A stretch of DNA of 64,000 nucleotides from positions 1,300,737 to 1,364,736 of the forward strand of contig NZ_CANNGQ010000001.1 of assembly GCF_947504145.1 (NCBI RefSeq), read 5' to 3'. This DNA comes from an uncultured Microbulbifer sp. GTDB taxonomy: Bacteria > Pseudomonadota > Gammaproteobacteria > Pseudomonadales > Cellvibrionaceae. Every line of letters starts with the position of its first letter. The stretch's first letter is position 1. Below, piece by piece: positions 50,128-58,422 of this stretch. The translations under genes were made by a program, and so were the position numbers. The notes under the pieces are model-generated. The model had not been told where the DNA came from, made no database searches, and saw only the letters and a program-made list of their open reading frames with translations.

Positions 50128-51414
50128 TTAGATTTTCTGGTCGATCAGAATTTGCAGAGGCTTACCCCAGTCGGCGCGGGGCAGCGTTTTGATCTCACCC
50201 TGCCAGTCGCCCGGCGCGGGGCGAGCATTGCCGCCAATCGCCAGCCGTGCCACTACCTGCACCTCATCGACAGTTTTGAGGCTGCGGCCGGGCATCATCG
50301 CGCGGGATTCATCCAGCACCACTTCCGCAGGCAGGTCCGCCGCGCTCAGACGAACGATCGCCAGCGGCATGGGGCTATCGGCAGTGCGGGCGTAGATAAA
50401 CACCGGGGTATCCGGTGATGACTGAACAGTATCGGCGAGCGTGACGTTCACTACGATACGGTTGGCTGCGCCCGCCTCACCGGTCACTTCGCCCTGTCCT
50501 CGCTGTTCCGCTGCCGGCTCAGACTCGCTTGATGGCGCATCAGCCACCGCCACCTGACCGCCCGACTCCGCCATGGCCTGCTCGGCACGAGCCACACCTG
50601 CGGCCAGCGCCTGCGCAGCGTTACTACCCGGCGTCAGCTGCGCCAACGCGCGCTGCCAGAAGGATTTTGCACCACTGAAGTCTTCGCGATCGAACGCAGC
50701 AATACCGGCGAGGCCGAGCGCCGTGGTGTTGTTGGGCTGGACGTCCAGCACCTGACTGACTTCACTCAACACCTCCTGCGACATTTTTGACCCATTGGCA
50801 AAAAACAGCGCCTGAGCCATCTCCGCACGCACGTTCGCCGCTTCCGGTTCGTGCGCCACGATATAGCGGTACTGAGTGACGGCGCCCTGAATATCGTTGC
50901 TCACCAGCAGGCGCTGAGCCAGCGCATAGCGGCTGGACAGATCCTGGGGATGGGTTCTCGCCCGCTCCTGCAGCTGCTGGGTAATACGTGCTTCCACCAC
51001 CATGTCAGATGCACCGGAGTGGCTGCTGGCGATATCCCGGTACAGAGCCAGGTCGTCGTACGCACCCCAATAGAAATACAGACCCACCGCAGCGAATGGC
51101 ACGGCAAACGCCAAGGCAAACAGCAGCCCGCGACCACCAGTGCGGGCCGCCGAAAGCTGGTAAGCCTTACCCTCTTCCGCCAGCAGCTTGCGCCCCAGTT
51201 CGGTCTTCAGCGACGCATACTGGGCGTCATCCACCGCGCCACTGGCACGAGAGACCTCGAGCTCCGCAAGATGTTCGCGATAGAGCACCGCCTGCGCACT
51301 GTCTTTGCCGGGGCTTTCTTCTTGCCTCTGGCGCCTGGTCCGGAACATGGGCCAGGCAATAAATGCAGCCAGCGGCAACAGCAGCAGCGCCAGAATCAAC
51401 CAGAGATCAATCAT
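50128..51414 (-). CDS. ccmI: Cytochrome c biogenesis protein CcmI
   Basis: 428 residues. Inner-membrane protein that presents apocytochrome c to the CcmF/H haem lyase. Two N-terminal transmembrane segments (MIDLWLILALLLLPLAAFIAW and one at about 90-110) surround a cytoplasmic loop with a leucine-zipper-like helix. A periplasmic TPR domain follows (about 150-300), then a C-terminal domain. The ATG at 51414 overlaps the end of ccmH by 8 bases; the upstream GTG at 51429 was rejected. It is separated from ccmA-G by about 5.8 kb. Confidence 0.9.
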   Translation of the reverse strand: MIDLWLILALLLLPLAAFIAWPMFRTRRQRQEESPGKDSAQAVLYREHLAELEVSRASGAVDDAQYASLKTELGRKLLAEEGKAYQLSAARTGGRGLLFALAFAVPFAAVGLYFYWGAYDDLALYRDIASSHSGASDMVVEARITQQLQERARTHPQDLSSRYALAQRLLVSNDIQGAVTQYRYIVAHEPEAANVRAEMAQALFFANGSKMSQEVLSEVSQVLDVQPNNTTALGLAGIAAFDREDFSGAKSFWQRALAQLTPGSNAAQALAAGVARAEQAMAESGGQVAVADAPSSESEPAAEQRGQGEVTGEAGAANRIVVNVTLADTVQSSPDTPVFIYARTADSPMPLAIVRLSAADLPAEVVLDESRAMMPGRSLKTVDEVQVVARLAIGGNARPAPGDWQGEIKTLPRADWGKPLQILIDQKI

Positions 51415-51937
51415 TGTGTTTACTTCCACCCTGTTCGCTACTGCTCAGCAACTGCGCCAGACGCTGCTGCTCTTCCACACTCAACTGGTCCGTCTCGTCA
51501 TCCTGCCGGTTACCGCGACCACTGCGCGAGCGCGCCACGATCACGATCAGAGTCAAAAGCCCCAGCGCGGCAAATATTCCCGGGGCGACCCAAAGAGCGA
51601 CGGTATTGCGCTGCAGCGGCGGACGGTACAATACGAAGTCGCCGTAGCGTGCCACCATATACTCGTTAATTTCCTGATCGCTGAAGCCTTCTTCCAGCAA
51701 CCGCCGGATTTCACGGCGCAGGTCCGTGGCCACCATTGAGTCGGAACCGGCTAGATTCTGGTTCTGACATTTTGGGCAGCGCATTTCTTCAATCAGCACC
51801 TGGTAGCGCGCCTGCAGCTCGGGGCTGGACAATTTCTCCACCTCCACCGAAGCGCGGGCGGAAGAAAAGGGCATGACCACAGCGACCAATAAGGTCAGCA
51901 CAAGCAACAGCGGTGTTCTGTAGAATTTAATCGGCAC
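51407..51937 (-). CDS. ccmH: Cytochrome c biogenesis protein CcmH
   Basis: 176 residues. Periplasmic thiol-redox protein of the haem lyase module that reduces the apocytochrome CXXCH cysteines. A signal/anchor (FYRTPLLLVLTLLVAVVMPF) precedes the conserved LIEEMRCPKCQNQNLAGSDS motif with the active CxxC. A C-terminal transmembrane helix lies near 105-125. The start is GTG at 51937 with GGAGA 7 bases ahead, better than the upstream ATG of the long frame. Co-transcribed with ccmI. Confidence 0.92.
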   Translation of the reverse strand: MPIKFYRTPLLLVLTLLVAVVMPFSSARASVEVEKLSSPELQARYQVLIEEMRCPKCQNQNLAGSDSMVATDLRREIRRLLEEGFSDQEINEYMVARYGDFVLYRPPLQRNTVALWVAPGIFAALGLLTLIVIVARSRSGRGNRQDDETDQLSVEEQQRLAQLLSSSEQGGSKHND

Positions 51938-52077
51938 TGAATTTCTCCGGCGGAAACTGCGCGGATTATAGCAGCGCAATGACGCCCCGACACGCTTTGC
52001 CGGCACCCACCGCAACCGCCTTCCAAAGCCCAATAGTGGGCTTAACTCTTTGAATCACAAAAAAATTTCAAAAAGCG

Positions 52078-52108
52078 TTGACGCCCAAAAAAATATCATT
52101 ACTATACG
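52078..52108 (+). promoter_or_regulatory. tRNA operon promoter
   Basis: A -35-like TTGACG (52078-52083) is followed about 16-19 bases on by TACTATACG, which offers -10 registers TACTAT or TATACG. The GC-rich discriminator GCTCCTGACGCGGGG lies between it and the tRNA-Val start, as typical of stringently controlled stable-RNA promoters. Confidence 0.55.
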
Positions 52109-52122
52109 CAGCTCCTGACGCG

Positions 52123-52198
52123 GGGTGGTTAGCTCAGTTGGTAGAGCGGCGCCCTTACAAGGCGTAGGTCACAGGTTCGACCCCTGTACCACCCACCA
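52123..52198 (+). tRNA. tRNA-Val (anticodon TAC)
   Basis: Folds as a standard cloverleaf: acceptor GGGTGGT pairs with ACCACCC, anticodon loop CTTACAA inside stem GCGCC/GGCGT gives TAC, and the T arm contains GGTTCGACC. CCA is encoded (52196-52198). Confidence 0.97.
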
Positions 52199-52245
52199 CT
52201 CCTTTCATCTGCTTGGCAGATTTTTCAAAGGAAGATCAGGAATGC

Positions 52246-52322
52246 GGACCGGTAGTTCAGTTGGTTAGAATGCCGGCCTGTCACGCCGGAGGTCGCGGGT
52301 TCGAGTCCCGTCCGGTCCGCCA
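52246..52322 (+). tRNA. tRNA-Asp (anticodon GTC)
   Basis: Standard cloverleaf: acceptor GGACCGG pairs with CCGGTCC, stem CCGGC/GCCGG holds loop CTGTCAC with anticodon GTC, T arm GGTTCGAGTC. The discriminator is G and CCA is encoded (52320-52322). It follows tRNA-Val by 47 bases, presumably in the same transcript. Confidence 0.97.
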
Positions 52323-52329
52323 TATACAG

Positions 52330-52361
52330 AAAAGGCTCACACGAAAGTGTGGGCCTTTTTT
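52330..52361 (+). terminator. Intrinsic terminator of the tRNA operon
   Basis: AAAAGGCTCACAC (52330-52342) pairs with GTGTGGGCCTTTT (52347-52359) across a GAAA tetraloop, one G.U pair, followed by further T. It lies directly after tRNA-Asp. Confidence 0.9.
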
Positions 52362-52463
52362 GTATGTGTTTCTCTCCCGGATTCACACCATCAGGTGCAC
52401 ACCACCGCCAGAAAAGCCCGCACCGGAGCGCAGGCATTTTCTGTTAACGGGCTTCAGTGTTCT

Positions 52464-54086
52464 TTAGAGGTCATCCAGAAAAGCTCGGTGCTCGGTCGAG
52501 AACTCGAAGTTATTGAATTTATCCCAGTTGATCGACCAGGTCATCAAGCCACCCAGCCCCGTCCAGCCGGTAGCGGTATGCGGCGTATAAGTGGTGCAGC
52601 CCTCCAGCTTCACAAGACAGTTCAATGCCGCGTGCACCTCACTGACCGATGTAAATCCGCCTCCGGCGTTTACATTCGCGGGCAAGCCAATTAGTACCTG
52701 ATCCTGACGCAATGGTGGAAAGTAGTAATCTGGATTTCCACCGATGTTAAACCCGGTTAAAACCATATCCGCCATGGCGATATGAAAATCCGCCACACCC
52801 ATACTGTGATACTGATCGTCCAGACCGATAATTGAGCCCGAGTTGTAGTGCTGCACCTGCAGCCAGTCGAGCTGATCACGCATCGCGTGAATCACCGGAA
52901 GGTACGCACCCGCACGGCGATCACAGCCGGAACAGGACCCACCGTAAAAGCTGTAGCCCAGTTGCACAAAAAACGTTTCCGGAGCCATGGTGAGCATAAA
53001 GTCTTCACCGTAATGCGATGTCAGCGCCTGCAGAGCTTCGATCAGGTGCACAATGACCGGTGTCGTCGGATTACGGAAATCTGCATCGCCTGCATCCAGT
53101 TCCAAAGAGTGCCCTTCAAAGTCCACGTCCAGCCCATCGAATCCGTAACGGTCGATAATCTCAATCATGGAAGCGACAAAATTATCCCGCGCGGCCGGGC
53201 TTTCCAGGCGTACCTGACCATTAGCGCCACCGATACTGATGATGATTTTTTTACCGGCGGCCTGCTTGGCCTGAATACCAGCGATAAAGTCCTGCTCGTT
53301 AAACAGTGGATCCAGAACAAAACCAATTTCCCCCGGCGCAGCTCCGGTGGGTTCGGCAAAGGAAACATTGATTGCGTCAAACGCATCGGACACCTCACCA
53401 ATAGGGATGACGCCGGAGCCGTTATCAAAGTTGTGCCAGTAGCCGGAAATCAGGCGGCTACTATTGCTGCCGCTGGAGCCGCCAGAAGAACTGGAAGTAG
53501 AGCCGCTGGACGAACCAGATGAAGAACTACTCGAGGACGACCCGCAACTGGCTGCCAGCGTCCATGCGTGATCCCAATAGGCCCCCTCCCCCGGCGCATA
53601 CGCCCAGCCAGATTCCGACGAACACCAACCGGCCACATCGCATATATATTCTTTGCCAATATTCTGTACCCGCTGACCCGCGCTGTAACTGGCACCCGCA
53701 ACATACTGCGGCGAGCTACAGGTACTGCCACCAGAAGAAGAGCTGGACGAGGAAGAACTGCTGGATGATGAGCTCGAGGAGGAGCTTGAGGAGGAACTGG
53801 ATGAAGAGCTGGAAGATGAGGACGATGAGCCACCGTCATCGCAGGCGCCGAGTGCCGTCCACTCCTGCCACTGGCCAGAAAACTGCGCAGGATTCTTGCC
53901 CTGGTTCCACCAGTTCGCCTGATAGGCGGCAACCTGATGCTGAACCCGAGCACCGCCATGGTAAGCGCTGCCACTATCCCAGTCCGCGAGACCAGTGCAG
54001 TCCACTGCGAATGCGGCCCCACTGAGGATCGAGGCCAGAAAACCAAACAGGTAGCGATGAGCCGCCACACTTATAATGTATTTCAT
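52464..54086 (-). CDS. Secreted GH18 chitinase with two carbohydrate-binding modules and poly-Ser linkers
   Basis: 540 residues. Signal peptide (cleavage near AFA|VDC), then a CBM5/12-like module (about 28-82, with WNQGKNPAQFSGQWQEW). A linker of 32 consecutive serines (87-118) leads to a second Cys-rich module (about 122-180, GWCSSESGWAYAPG). A second Ser/Gly linker leads to a GH18 domain (about 220-540). The catalytic motif DGLDVDFE places the acid at Glu324; SIGGANG and LMTWSINWD are also typical of ChiC/ChiD-like enzymes. SD AAGGTGA decides the ATG at 54086. It follows the second chitinase by 91 bases on the same strand. Confidence 0.94.
   Translation of the reverse strand: MKYIISVAAHRYLFGFLASILSGAAFAVDCTGLADWDSGSAYHGGARVQHQVAAYQANWWNQGKNPAQFSGQWQEWTALGACDDGGSSSSSSSSSSSSSSSSSSSSSSSSSSSSSSSSGGSTCSSPQYVAGASYSAGQRVQNIGKEYICDVAGWCSSESGWAYAPGEGAYWDHAWTLAASCGSSSSSSSSGSSSGSTSSSSGGSSGSNSSRLISGYWHNFDNGSGVIPIGEVSDAFDAINVSFAEPTGAAPGEIGFVLDPLFNEQDFIAGIQAKQAAGKKIIISIGGANGQVRLESPAARDNFVASMIEIIDRYGFDGLDVDFEGHSLELDAGDADFRNPTTPVIVHLIEALQALTSHYGEDFMLTMAPETFFVQLGYSFYGGSCSGCDRRAGAYLPVIHAMRDQLDWLQVQHYNSGSIIGLDDQYHSMGVADFHIAMADMVLTGFNIGGNPDYYFPPLRQDQVLIGLPANVNAGGGFTSVSEVHAALNCLVKLEGCTTYTPHTATGWTGLGGLMTWSINWDKFNNFEFSTEHRAFLDDL
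53733..53828 (-). repeat. Poly-serine linker coding repeat
   Basis: Encodes 32 consecutive serines using mixed TCN and AGY codons, so the protein is homopolymeric but the DNA is not a simple microsatellite. Such linkers are characteristic of secreted enzymes in Cellvibrio, Saccharophagus and Microbulbifer relatives. Confidence 0.85.
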
Positions 54087-54123
54087 TCGATCACCTTTAT
54101 ATTTATTTTTAAGCGTGAACAGG

Positions 54124-54147
54124 GGTGGCCCGATAACCTGGGCCACC
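54124..54147 (-). promoter_or_regulatory. Intercistronic hairpin between the chitinase genes
   Basis: GGTGGCCC (54124-54131) pairs with GGGCCACC (54140-54147) around 8 bases. No clear T-run follows in the minus-strand direction, so it is more likely a processing/stability hairpin or weak attenuator than a full terminator. Confidence 0.5.
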
Positions 54148-54177
54148 ACTTCCGCGTAGTGAAATGTTCAACGGCAA

Positions 54178-56670
54178 TTACCGCAGCGGTGCGATCAGGG
54201 CCTCACACTCCGACTCGGTAATGTTGCGCCCGCATACCGGTATCTGATCCGCAGGATCGGCGTCGGCACTGTTCCCGGTCCGCGCATTACCAAGAACGTG
54301 GTTGACGGTGTTCAGGTTGTAACCATTGTCCTGCTCCGCCATCCAGAAAAAGATCCCGGCCAGGCCGTTGTCTTTCGCATACTGGGCCTTGAGCGCAACC
54401 GTGCGCGGGGTCTCTACGGAAATAAAGGCACCGATACTGTCGTTATAGAGGTAATCCGCATTCGCCTCCTTATCCGTATACAGCCAGAAGCCATTGCGCG
54501 GCGCCATATTGCGGTCCAGATAATTCTGGTACAGGTCATACCCCTCAATGACACCCGCCTCCCAGGAGCCGAGACCAGCAACACCGAGGATGAGATCTGC
54601 CCCACTCCAGTTGCCATCGCCATAACTACTGGTTCCGGTCAGACCGTAGGTGTACTCAGAAACATCCCCCGGGTTGGTGGCCTTCGAGCGGTGGTAGTTA
54701 GCGGCACCGATCATCAGTTTATTGGCTGGCACGCCAAGGCTGCGCAGGTAGTTCAGCGTCCAGTTCGCCGATGTACCGGCTGACGATCCGACGGCCATCG
54801 GGTTGATGTACAGCGGGGTATGGTGAGAGAGCTCCCGCTCCCAGGCGCCGGTCAGGTCATAGGTCATGGCATAGAGGCGGTCCATATATGGGTGCACCTG
54901 AGACCAGTCGATTTTTTCCAGACGACCGAGGCCCGCGGGGATCGCCGACGAGAGACGATAAGGCTTACCCGTTTTTTCGCTCAGCCAGTCCATGCCAGCG
55001 CGCAGCTCGCGAATCAAGATTGCGTAGTTTTCGCCATCGTCTTCACGAGCCATACCCACTACAGCGCCATCGCTGCCCGGGTATTCCCAGTCGATGTCCA
55101 CCCCATCGAAATCGTATCGCTCCAGAAAGTGGACTACGGAATCGACAAAGACTTTGCGGCGCTCTGGATCGTGCGCCATCCACGGGAATCCCTCTGACAG
55201 CGTCCAGCCACCAATGGATAGATCCAGCTTCAACTGCGGGTTTTGCTCCCGCAACTGGTACAGCACACCGAACACGCCACCGACCTTGTCTTTATCCAGC
55301 GCGTACATACTCTCGGTACCAACCACCCCGTTGGGTGCAACCCCCACATCCCGCAGGAAGGCCGCCTCGAAATCGGCCACTGCCATGGCACCGTCAGGCA
55401 ATGCACTCTGGTTACAGGTGCGCATTACCGCTGCCGGGGCGGAGGTTGGGAAGCCACCATCCTGCTCGTTTTTCGCATCCGGGTAACAGATACCGGCAAA
55501 CCCGTAGACGATGCGATCCAGATTGGATGCCGGAAGCTTGGTGAAATCATAGCGGCGGCCGTAAATGGCCCAGTCACCGATATAAGTTACGATCTCCGTC
55601 CCCGCACTCAGGTCGTAGGTGTTGTGATGCAGGGGCAGGTTACCCGGAACCAGCTTTGAGCCGCGCGCACCGTTGTCGACATCCAGCCCGCCGTGATCTC
55701 CCCCGTTATCCGTGGCGGGATCGACGCCACCTTGATTCCCCGCCAAAGCGGATTGGGATGCAGCGATGCGCGCACTGCCAATCGCGCCGGTTGGATTCAC
55801 CACCCCGGCATTCAGATTACCTTCCACCGGCTGCGCTTCGCCGTAATCGATGTCATTGGGAATCGGCACCGGACAAAGCGCATCATCGGGGTAACCGGCT
55901 GTTTCCCACTGACCGGGATAGGCGGTGTTATCGGGCGCAATGGAATGGGTATCCACCAGCGCGCGGTAGGCAATTCCCTGATAAGCAACAATGGTTCCCT
56001 GCGTGTACAGGGTGCCAGTCTGCCATTCCACTGCACAGAAATAGACGTCCGGTACCGAACCACCACCACTGCTGCTTCCGCCGCTACTGCTCCCGCCTGC
56101 ACAGGCTGCCGCACTACTTGCGCTCCACGCGTGCTCCCAGGCCCAGCCGATACCCGGTTCATAGGCACCATTTCCAGATGAGCACCAACCGGCTACATCA
56201 CAGCGGTAAAATCCGCTGCCATGGGCAACCACAGCGCCCGAGGTATAGGTATCTCCGGCAACGTAAACAGGGCAATCACCACCCCCGGACGAGCTGCCGG
56301 AACCCGAACTGGAGCCCGAGCTGGAACTACCGCTACCGGAACCCGAACTGCTTGAGCTCGAGCTACCGGAACTCGAACTACTTGAGCTGCTGCTGGACCC
56401 GGGGGCATCGCAAGCCCCGAGGCCAGACCACGCATTTGCCCAGGCCCACCCGGATTCGGGTGCATAGGCACCGCCCTGGCTGCACCAGCCACCAACCTCA
56501 CACCGGTACGCATTTTCTCCACTGCGCACCTCGGCACCCGTGCCATAGCTTTCGCCGTCGATATATTCCGGCGTAGTGGAACAGTCGTAGGCGGTTGCGA
56601 ACCCGCTGCCCACCAGGCTGAAGCCCAATACGCCGGCGTGCAAAATGGCTCTTATTGTTATTTTTCCCAT
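54178..56670 (-). CDS. Secreted GH18 chitinase with three carbohydrate-binding modules
   Basis: 830 residues. Signal peptide (near ATA|YDC), two Cys-rich modules of the same type as in the neighbouring chitinase (about 28-87 and 132-190), separated by Ser/Gly linkers. A third module follows (about 207-263, with WQTGTLYTQGTIVAYQG), then a spacer and the GH18 domain (about 365-795). The catalytic acid is Glu529 in DGVDIDWEYPG; LSIGGWTLSEGF and AMTYDLTGAW fit ChiA-type processive chitinases. SD GGAGAAG precedes ATG 56670. Two LacI-type palindromes lie about 305-345 bases upstream. Confidence 0.94.
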   Translation of the reverse strand: MGKITIRAILHAGVLGFSLVGSGFATAYDCSTTPEYIDGESYGTGAEVRSGENAYRCEVGGWCSQGGAYAPESGWAWANAWSGLGACDAPGSSSSSSSSSSGSSSSSSSGSGSGSSSSGSSSGSGSSSGGGDCPVYVAGDTYTSGAVVAHGSGFYRCDVAGWCSSGNGAYEPGIGWAWEHAWSASSAAACAGGSSSGGSSSGGGSVPDVYFCAVEWQTGTLYTQGTIVAYQGIAYRALVDTHSIAPDNTAYPGQWETAGYPDDALCPVPIPNDIDYGEAQPVEGNLNAGVVNPTGAIGSARIAASQSALAGNQGGVDPATDNGGDHGGLDVDNGARGSKLVPGNLPLHHNTYDLSAGTEIVTYIGDWAIYGRRYDFTKLPASNLDRIVYGFAGICYPDAKNEQDGGFPTSAPAAVMRTCNQSALPDGAMAVADFEAAFLRDVGVAPNGVVGTESMYALDKDKVGGVFGVLYQLREQNPQLKLDLSIGGWTLSEGFPWMAHDPERRKVFVDSVVHFLERYDFDGVDIDWEYPGSDGAVVGMAREDDGENYAILIRELRAGMDWLSEKTGKPYRLSSAIPAGLGRLEKIDWSQVHPYMDRLYAMTYDLTGAWERELSHHTPLYINPMAVGSSAGTSANWTLNYLRSLGVPANKLMIGAANYHRSKATNPGDVSEYTYGLTGTSSYGDGNWSGADLILGVAGLGSWEAGVIEGYDLYQNYLDRNMAPRNGFWLYTDKEANADYLYNDSIGAFISVETPRTVALKAQYAKDNGLAGIFFWMAEQDNGYNLNTVNHVLGNARTGNSADADPADQIPVCGRNITESECEALIAPLR

Positions 56671-57183
56671 GTATCTTCTCCGAGTCGAAAAGTCGTTGTG
56701 GCGGCAAGGCGCAAGGCCGTACCAGAAGGGGAAACTCACGTGTCGTCCTGATGGGACATCACCGGGTAGAAAGCGGAGAGATAAAAAAGGGGGGAATAGC
56801 GATCACAAACGAGAATGAAACCGGGAGACTCGGAAGCGAGGCCCAGCGCCCCACACCCCGCCGCGGTACCACTGCGGTTGCAGAGCCAGCGCCACAACGG
56901 GCGCCGGCACCTTCCATCGGCGTACGCAGCCCTGGATAAAAGGTGCGCTGATGGCTGTGTTGTCGGCTTTTGATCGACAGCGCTGTCAAACTACCCAGCA
57001 GGTGACAACGCTGTCAACACGATGGAGGGGTCCTGCGCCAGGAATTTTCAGTATTGCCAACAGAGATCTTCACAAGCGACATAGCCTGCACGGGCGTGCC
57101 AGACACACCGGCGAATTTGCGCTAACCGCTTTGAACGGTGGAAGAGTGAATCGACAAGGAGGACAACCGGTATGGCAAACCAG
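56671..57183. other. Upstream region of the chitinase operon
   Basis: About 510 bases between the larger chitinase and yigZ. Apart from the operator pair (56974-57017) no gene is evident. Purine-rich stretches near 56770-56850 and a TGTGATCG half-site (minus strand, near 56802) were noted but do not make a full CRP site. Confidence 0.5.
56974..57017. promoter_or_regulatory. Pair of LacI-type (NagR-like) operators upstream of the chitinase operon
   Basis: Two near-identical palindromes: GACAGCGCTGTC with flanking TC/AA (56974-56989) and TGACAACGCTGTCA (57003-57016), with centres 28 bases apart. The central CG and TGACARCG pattern is that of LacI-family operators and, from memory, close to the NagR motif described for N-acetylglucosamine genes in Shewanella and relatives. 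No regulator gene of this family is in the window, so it would act in trans. On the minus strand each site starts with TTGACA, a possible -35. Confidence 0.65.
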
Positions 57184-57807
57184 TCAGTGGCAACCGGGCT
57201 CCGGGTAGCCCGGAACATCGTCAAAGGTAAAACCCTCAGAAACCAGTTTTTCCCGCAGGGCGGACCATTGATCCGCAGGCAACTCGACGTCTACGCGTAC
57301 CCGCTCGCTGTAATGCACGTCGCCACAGACACCACCGTACTGAGAAACAAGAAAACGGACGCGGGATTCGCCCGCGAAATCGCAACCGATATTCTGGCTC
57401 AACAACGGCACGTGAATCTCCAGCGCCACCGACTGCAGCGCAGCCCCCACTGCACCCCGGTAAGCCCGCATCAATCCGCCGACACCCAGCTTGGTTCCGC
57501 CGAAATAGCGCGTGACAATGGCGCCCACATTACCTACCTCCTGCTTCAGCAGCAGCTCGAGCATGGGGCGCCCTGCACTGCCGCCGGGCTCACCGTCGTC
57601 ATCGGACTGCATTACCTCGGGGTTGGCGGGGCTGCCGATGACCAGCGCGGTGCAATGGTGGGACGCGTCCGGGTAACGGGCACGGATGCTGTCGAGCTCA
57701 CGCAAAAAAGCCGCTTTATCGGTTACTGGCCCCAGCCAGCAGATAAAGCGGCTCTTTTTTTCTTCCGTTTCAGTGACAACGGGCGAGCAGGGAATCTGAT
57801 AACTCAC
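57184..57807 (-). CDS. yigZ: IMPACT/YigZ-family protein
   Basis: 207 residues. Homologue of E. coli YigZ and eukaryotic IMPACT; function in bacteria is unsettled. Features are KKSRFICWLGPVTDKAAF, RYPDASHHCTALVIG, SDDDGEPGGSAGRPML and TRYFGGTKLGVGGLMRAY. The start is GTG at 57807; the N-terminus SYQIPCSPVV aligns with the SWLIPAAPV of E. coli, supporting it. It overlaps the end of ccmG by 38 bases, an unusually long overlap. Confidence 0.9.
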   Translation of the reverse strand: MSYQIPCSPVVTETEEKKSRFICWLGPVTDKAAFLRELDSIRARYPDASHHCTALVIGSPANPEVMQSDDDGEPGGSAGRPMLELLLKQEVGNVGAIVTRYFGGTKLGVGGLMRAYRGAVGAALQSVALEIHVPLLSQNIGCDFAGESRVRFLVSQYGGVCGDVHYSERVRVDVELPADQWSALREKLVSEGFTFDDVPGYPEPGCH

Positions 57808-58351
57808 CGGAAAACGCGTCCCATTCCTGGCTCTGTAAACGTTCGTAGAGGGGTTGTAGTTTGGTCTGCCACACTTTGTCGTCTACTACACCGACGTGTT
57901 TGCAGCGGATGGTTCCGCCAGCATCGACCAGAAACGTCTCCGGTGCGCCAAAAACACCGAGATCCATTGCCAGGCGCCCCTCTACATCAGAAACCGAAAA
58001 CAGATAGGGGTTGTGGAATTTTTCCAGCCACTTTTGCGCGGCCTCATTATCGTCTTTCAGGTTGATGCCAACGATCGGCACGCCCCCGGCCGCCAGGTCA
58101 TTGAGATACGGATGCTCCACCCGGCAGGAGATACACCAGGTAGCCCACACGTTCAGCAGCAGCGGCTTTTTCGGCAGGTCGGATTTTTTCAGCTCACGGT
58201 TGGATTCCACATCCAACAGCGCAAATTCGGGTACCGGCTTGTTAACCAGTGCAGACGGCATATCCTGTGGGTTCAACGAAAGGCCGCGCCAGAACAGCAG
58301 TGCCAGCGCGGCGAAAATAATCAAGGGAAGAAACAGTTTCAACCTGGCCAT
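57770..58351 (-). CDS. ccmG: Thiol:disulfide oxidoreductase CcmG (DsbE)
   Basis: 193 residues. Membrane-anchored thioredoxin that reduces CcmH or apocytochrome thiols. N-terminal anchor LFLPLIIFAALALLFW; active site WATWCISCRVEHPYL. The CcmG-specific GVFGAPETFLVDAGGTIR loop is present. The ATG at 58351 was chosen over one 4 codons upstream because it starts the typical MARLKLFLPL. It is the last gene of the ccmA-G block and overlaps yigZ. Confidence 0.93.
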   Translation of the reverse strand: MARLKLFLPLIIFAALALLFWRGLSLNPQDMPSALVNKPVPEFALLDVESNRELKKSDLPKKPLLLNVWATWCISCRVEHPYLNDLAAGGVPIVGINLKDDNEAAQKWLEKFHNPYLFSVSDVEGRLAMDLGVFGAPETFLVDAGGTIRCKHVGVVDDKVWQTKLQPLYERLQSQEWDAFSGELSDSLLARCH

Positions 58352-58422
58352 CAAGGTTAGCAATCCTTCTAAATCAATCCAGCTTCAATCCGGGGGAAGA
58401 CAAGCTTCCCGGCCGGCCGGGA

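Noticed and set aside
52123..52361. tRNA pair as an integration site of a mobile element
   Set aside because: No integrase, transposase or duplicated tRNA 3' end was seen nearby, so an attachment-site role is not supported.
53519..54025. 168-codon plus frame antisense to the first chitinase
   Set aside because: Low-complexity Pro/Arg/Ser-rich shadow of the chitinase and its Ser linker, with no domain.
56795..56820. CRP site upstream of the chitinases
   Set aside because: Only a TGTGATC half-site is present; the other arm is missing.
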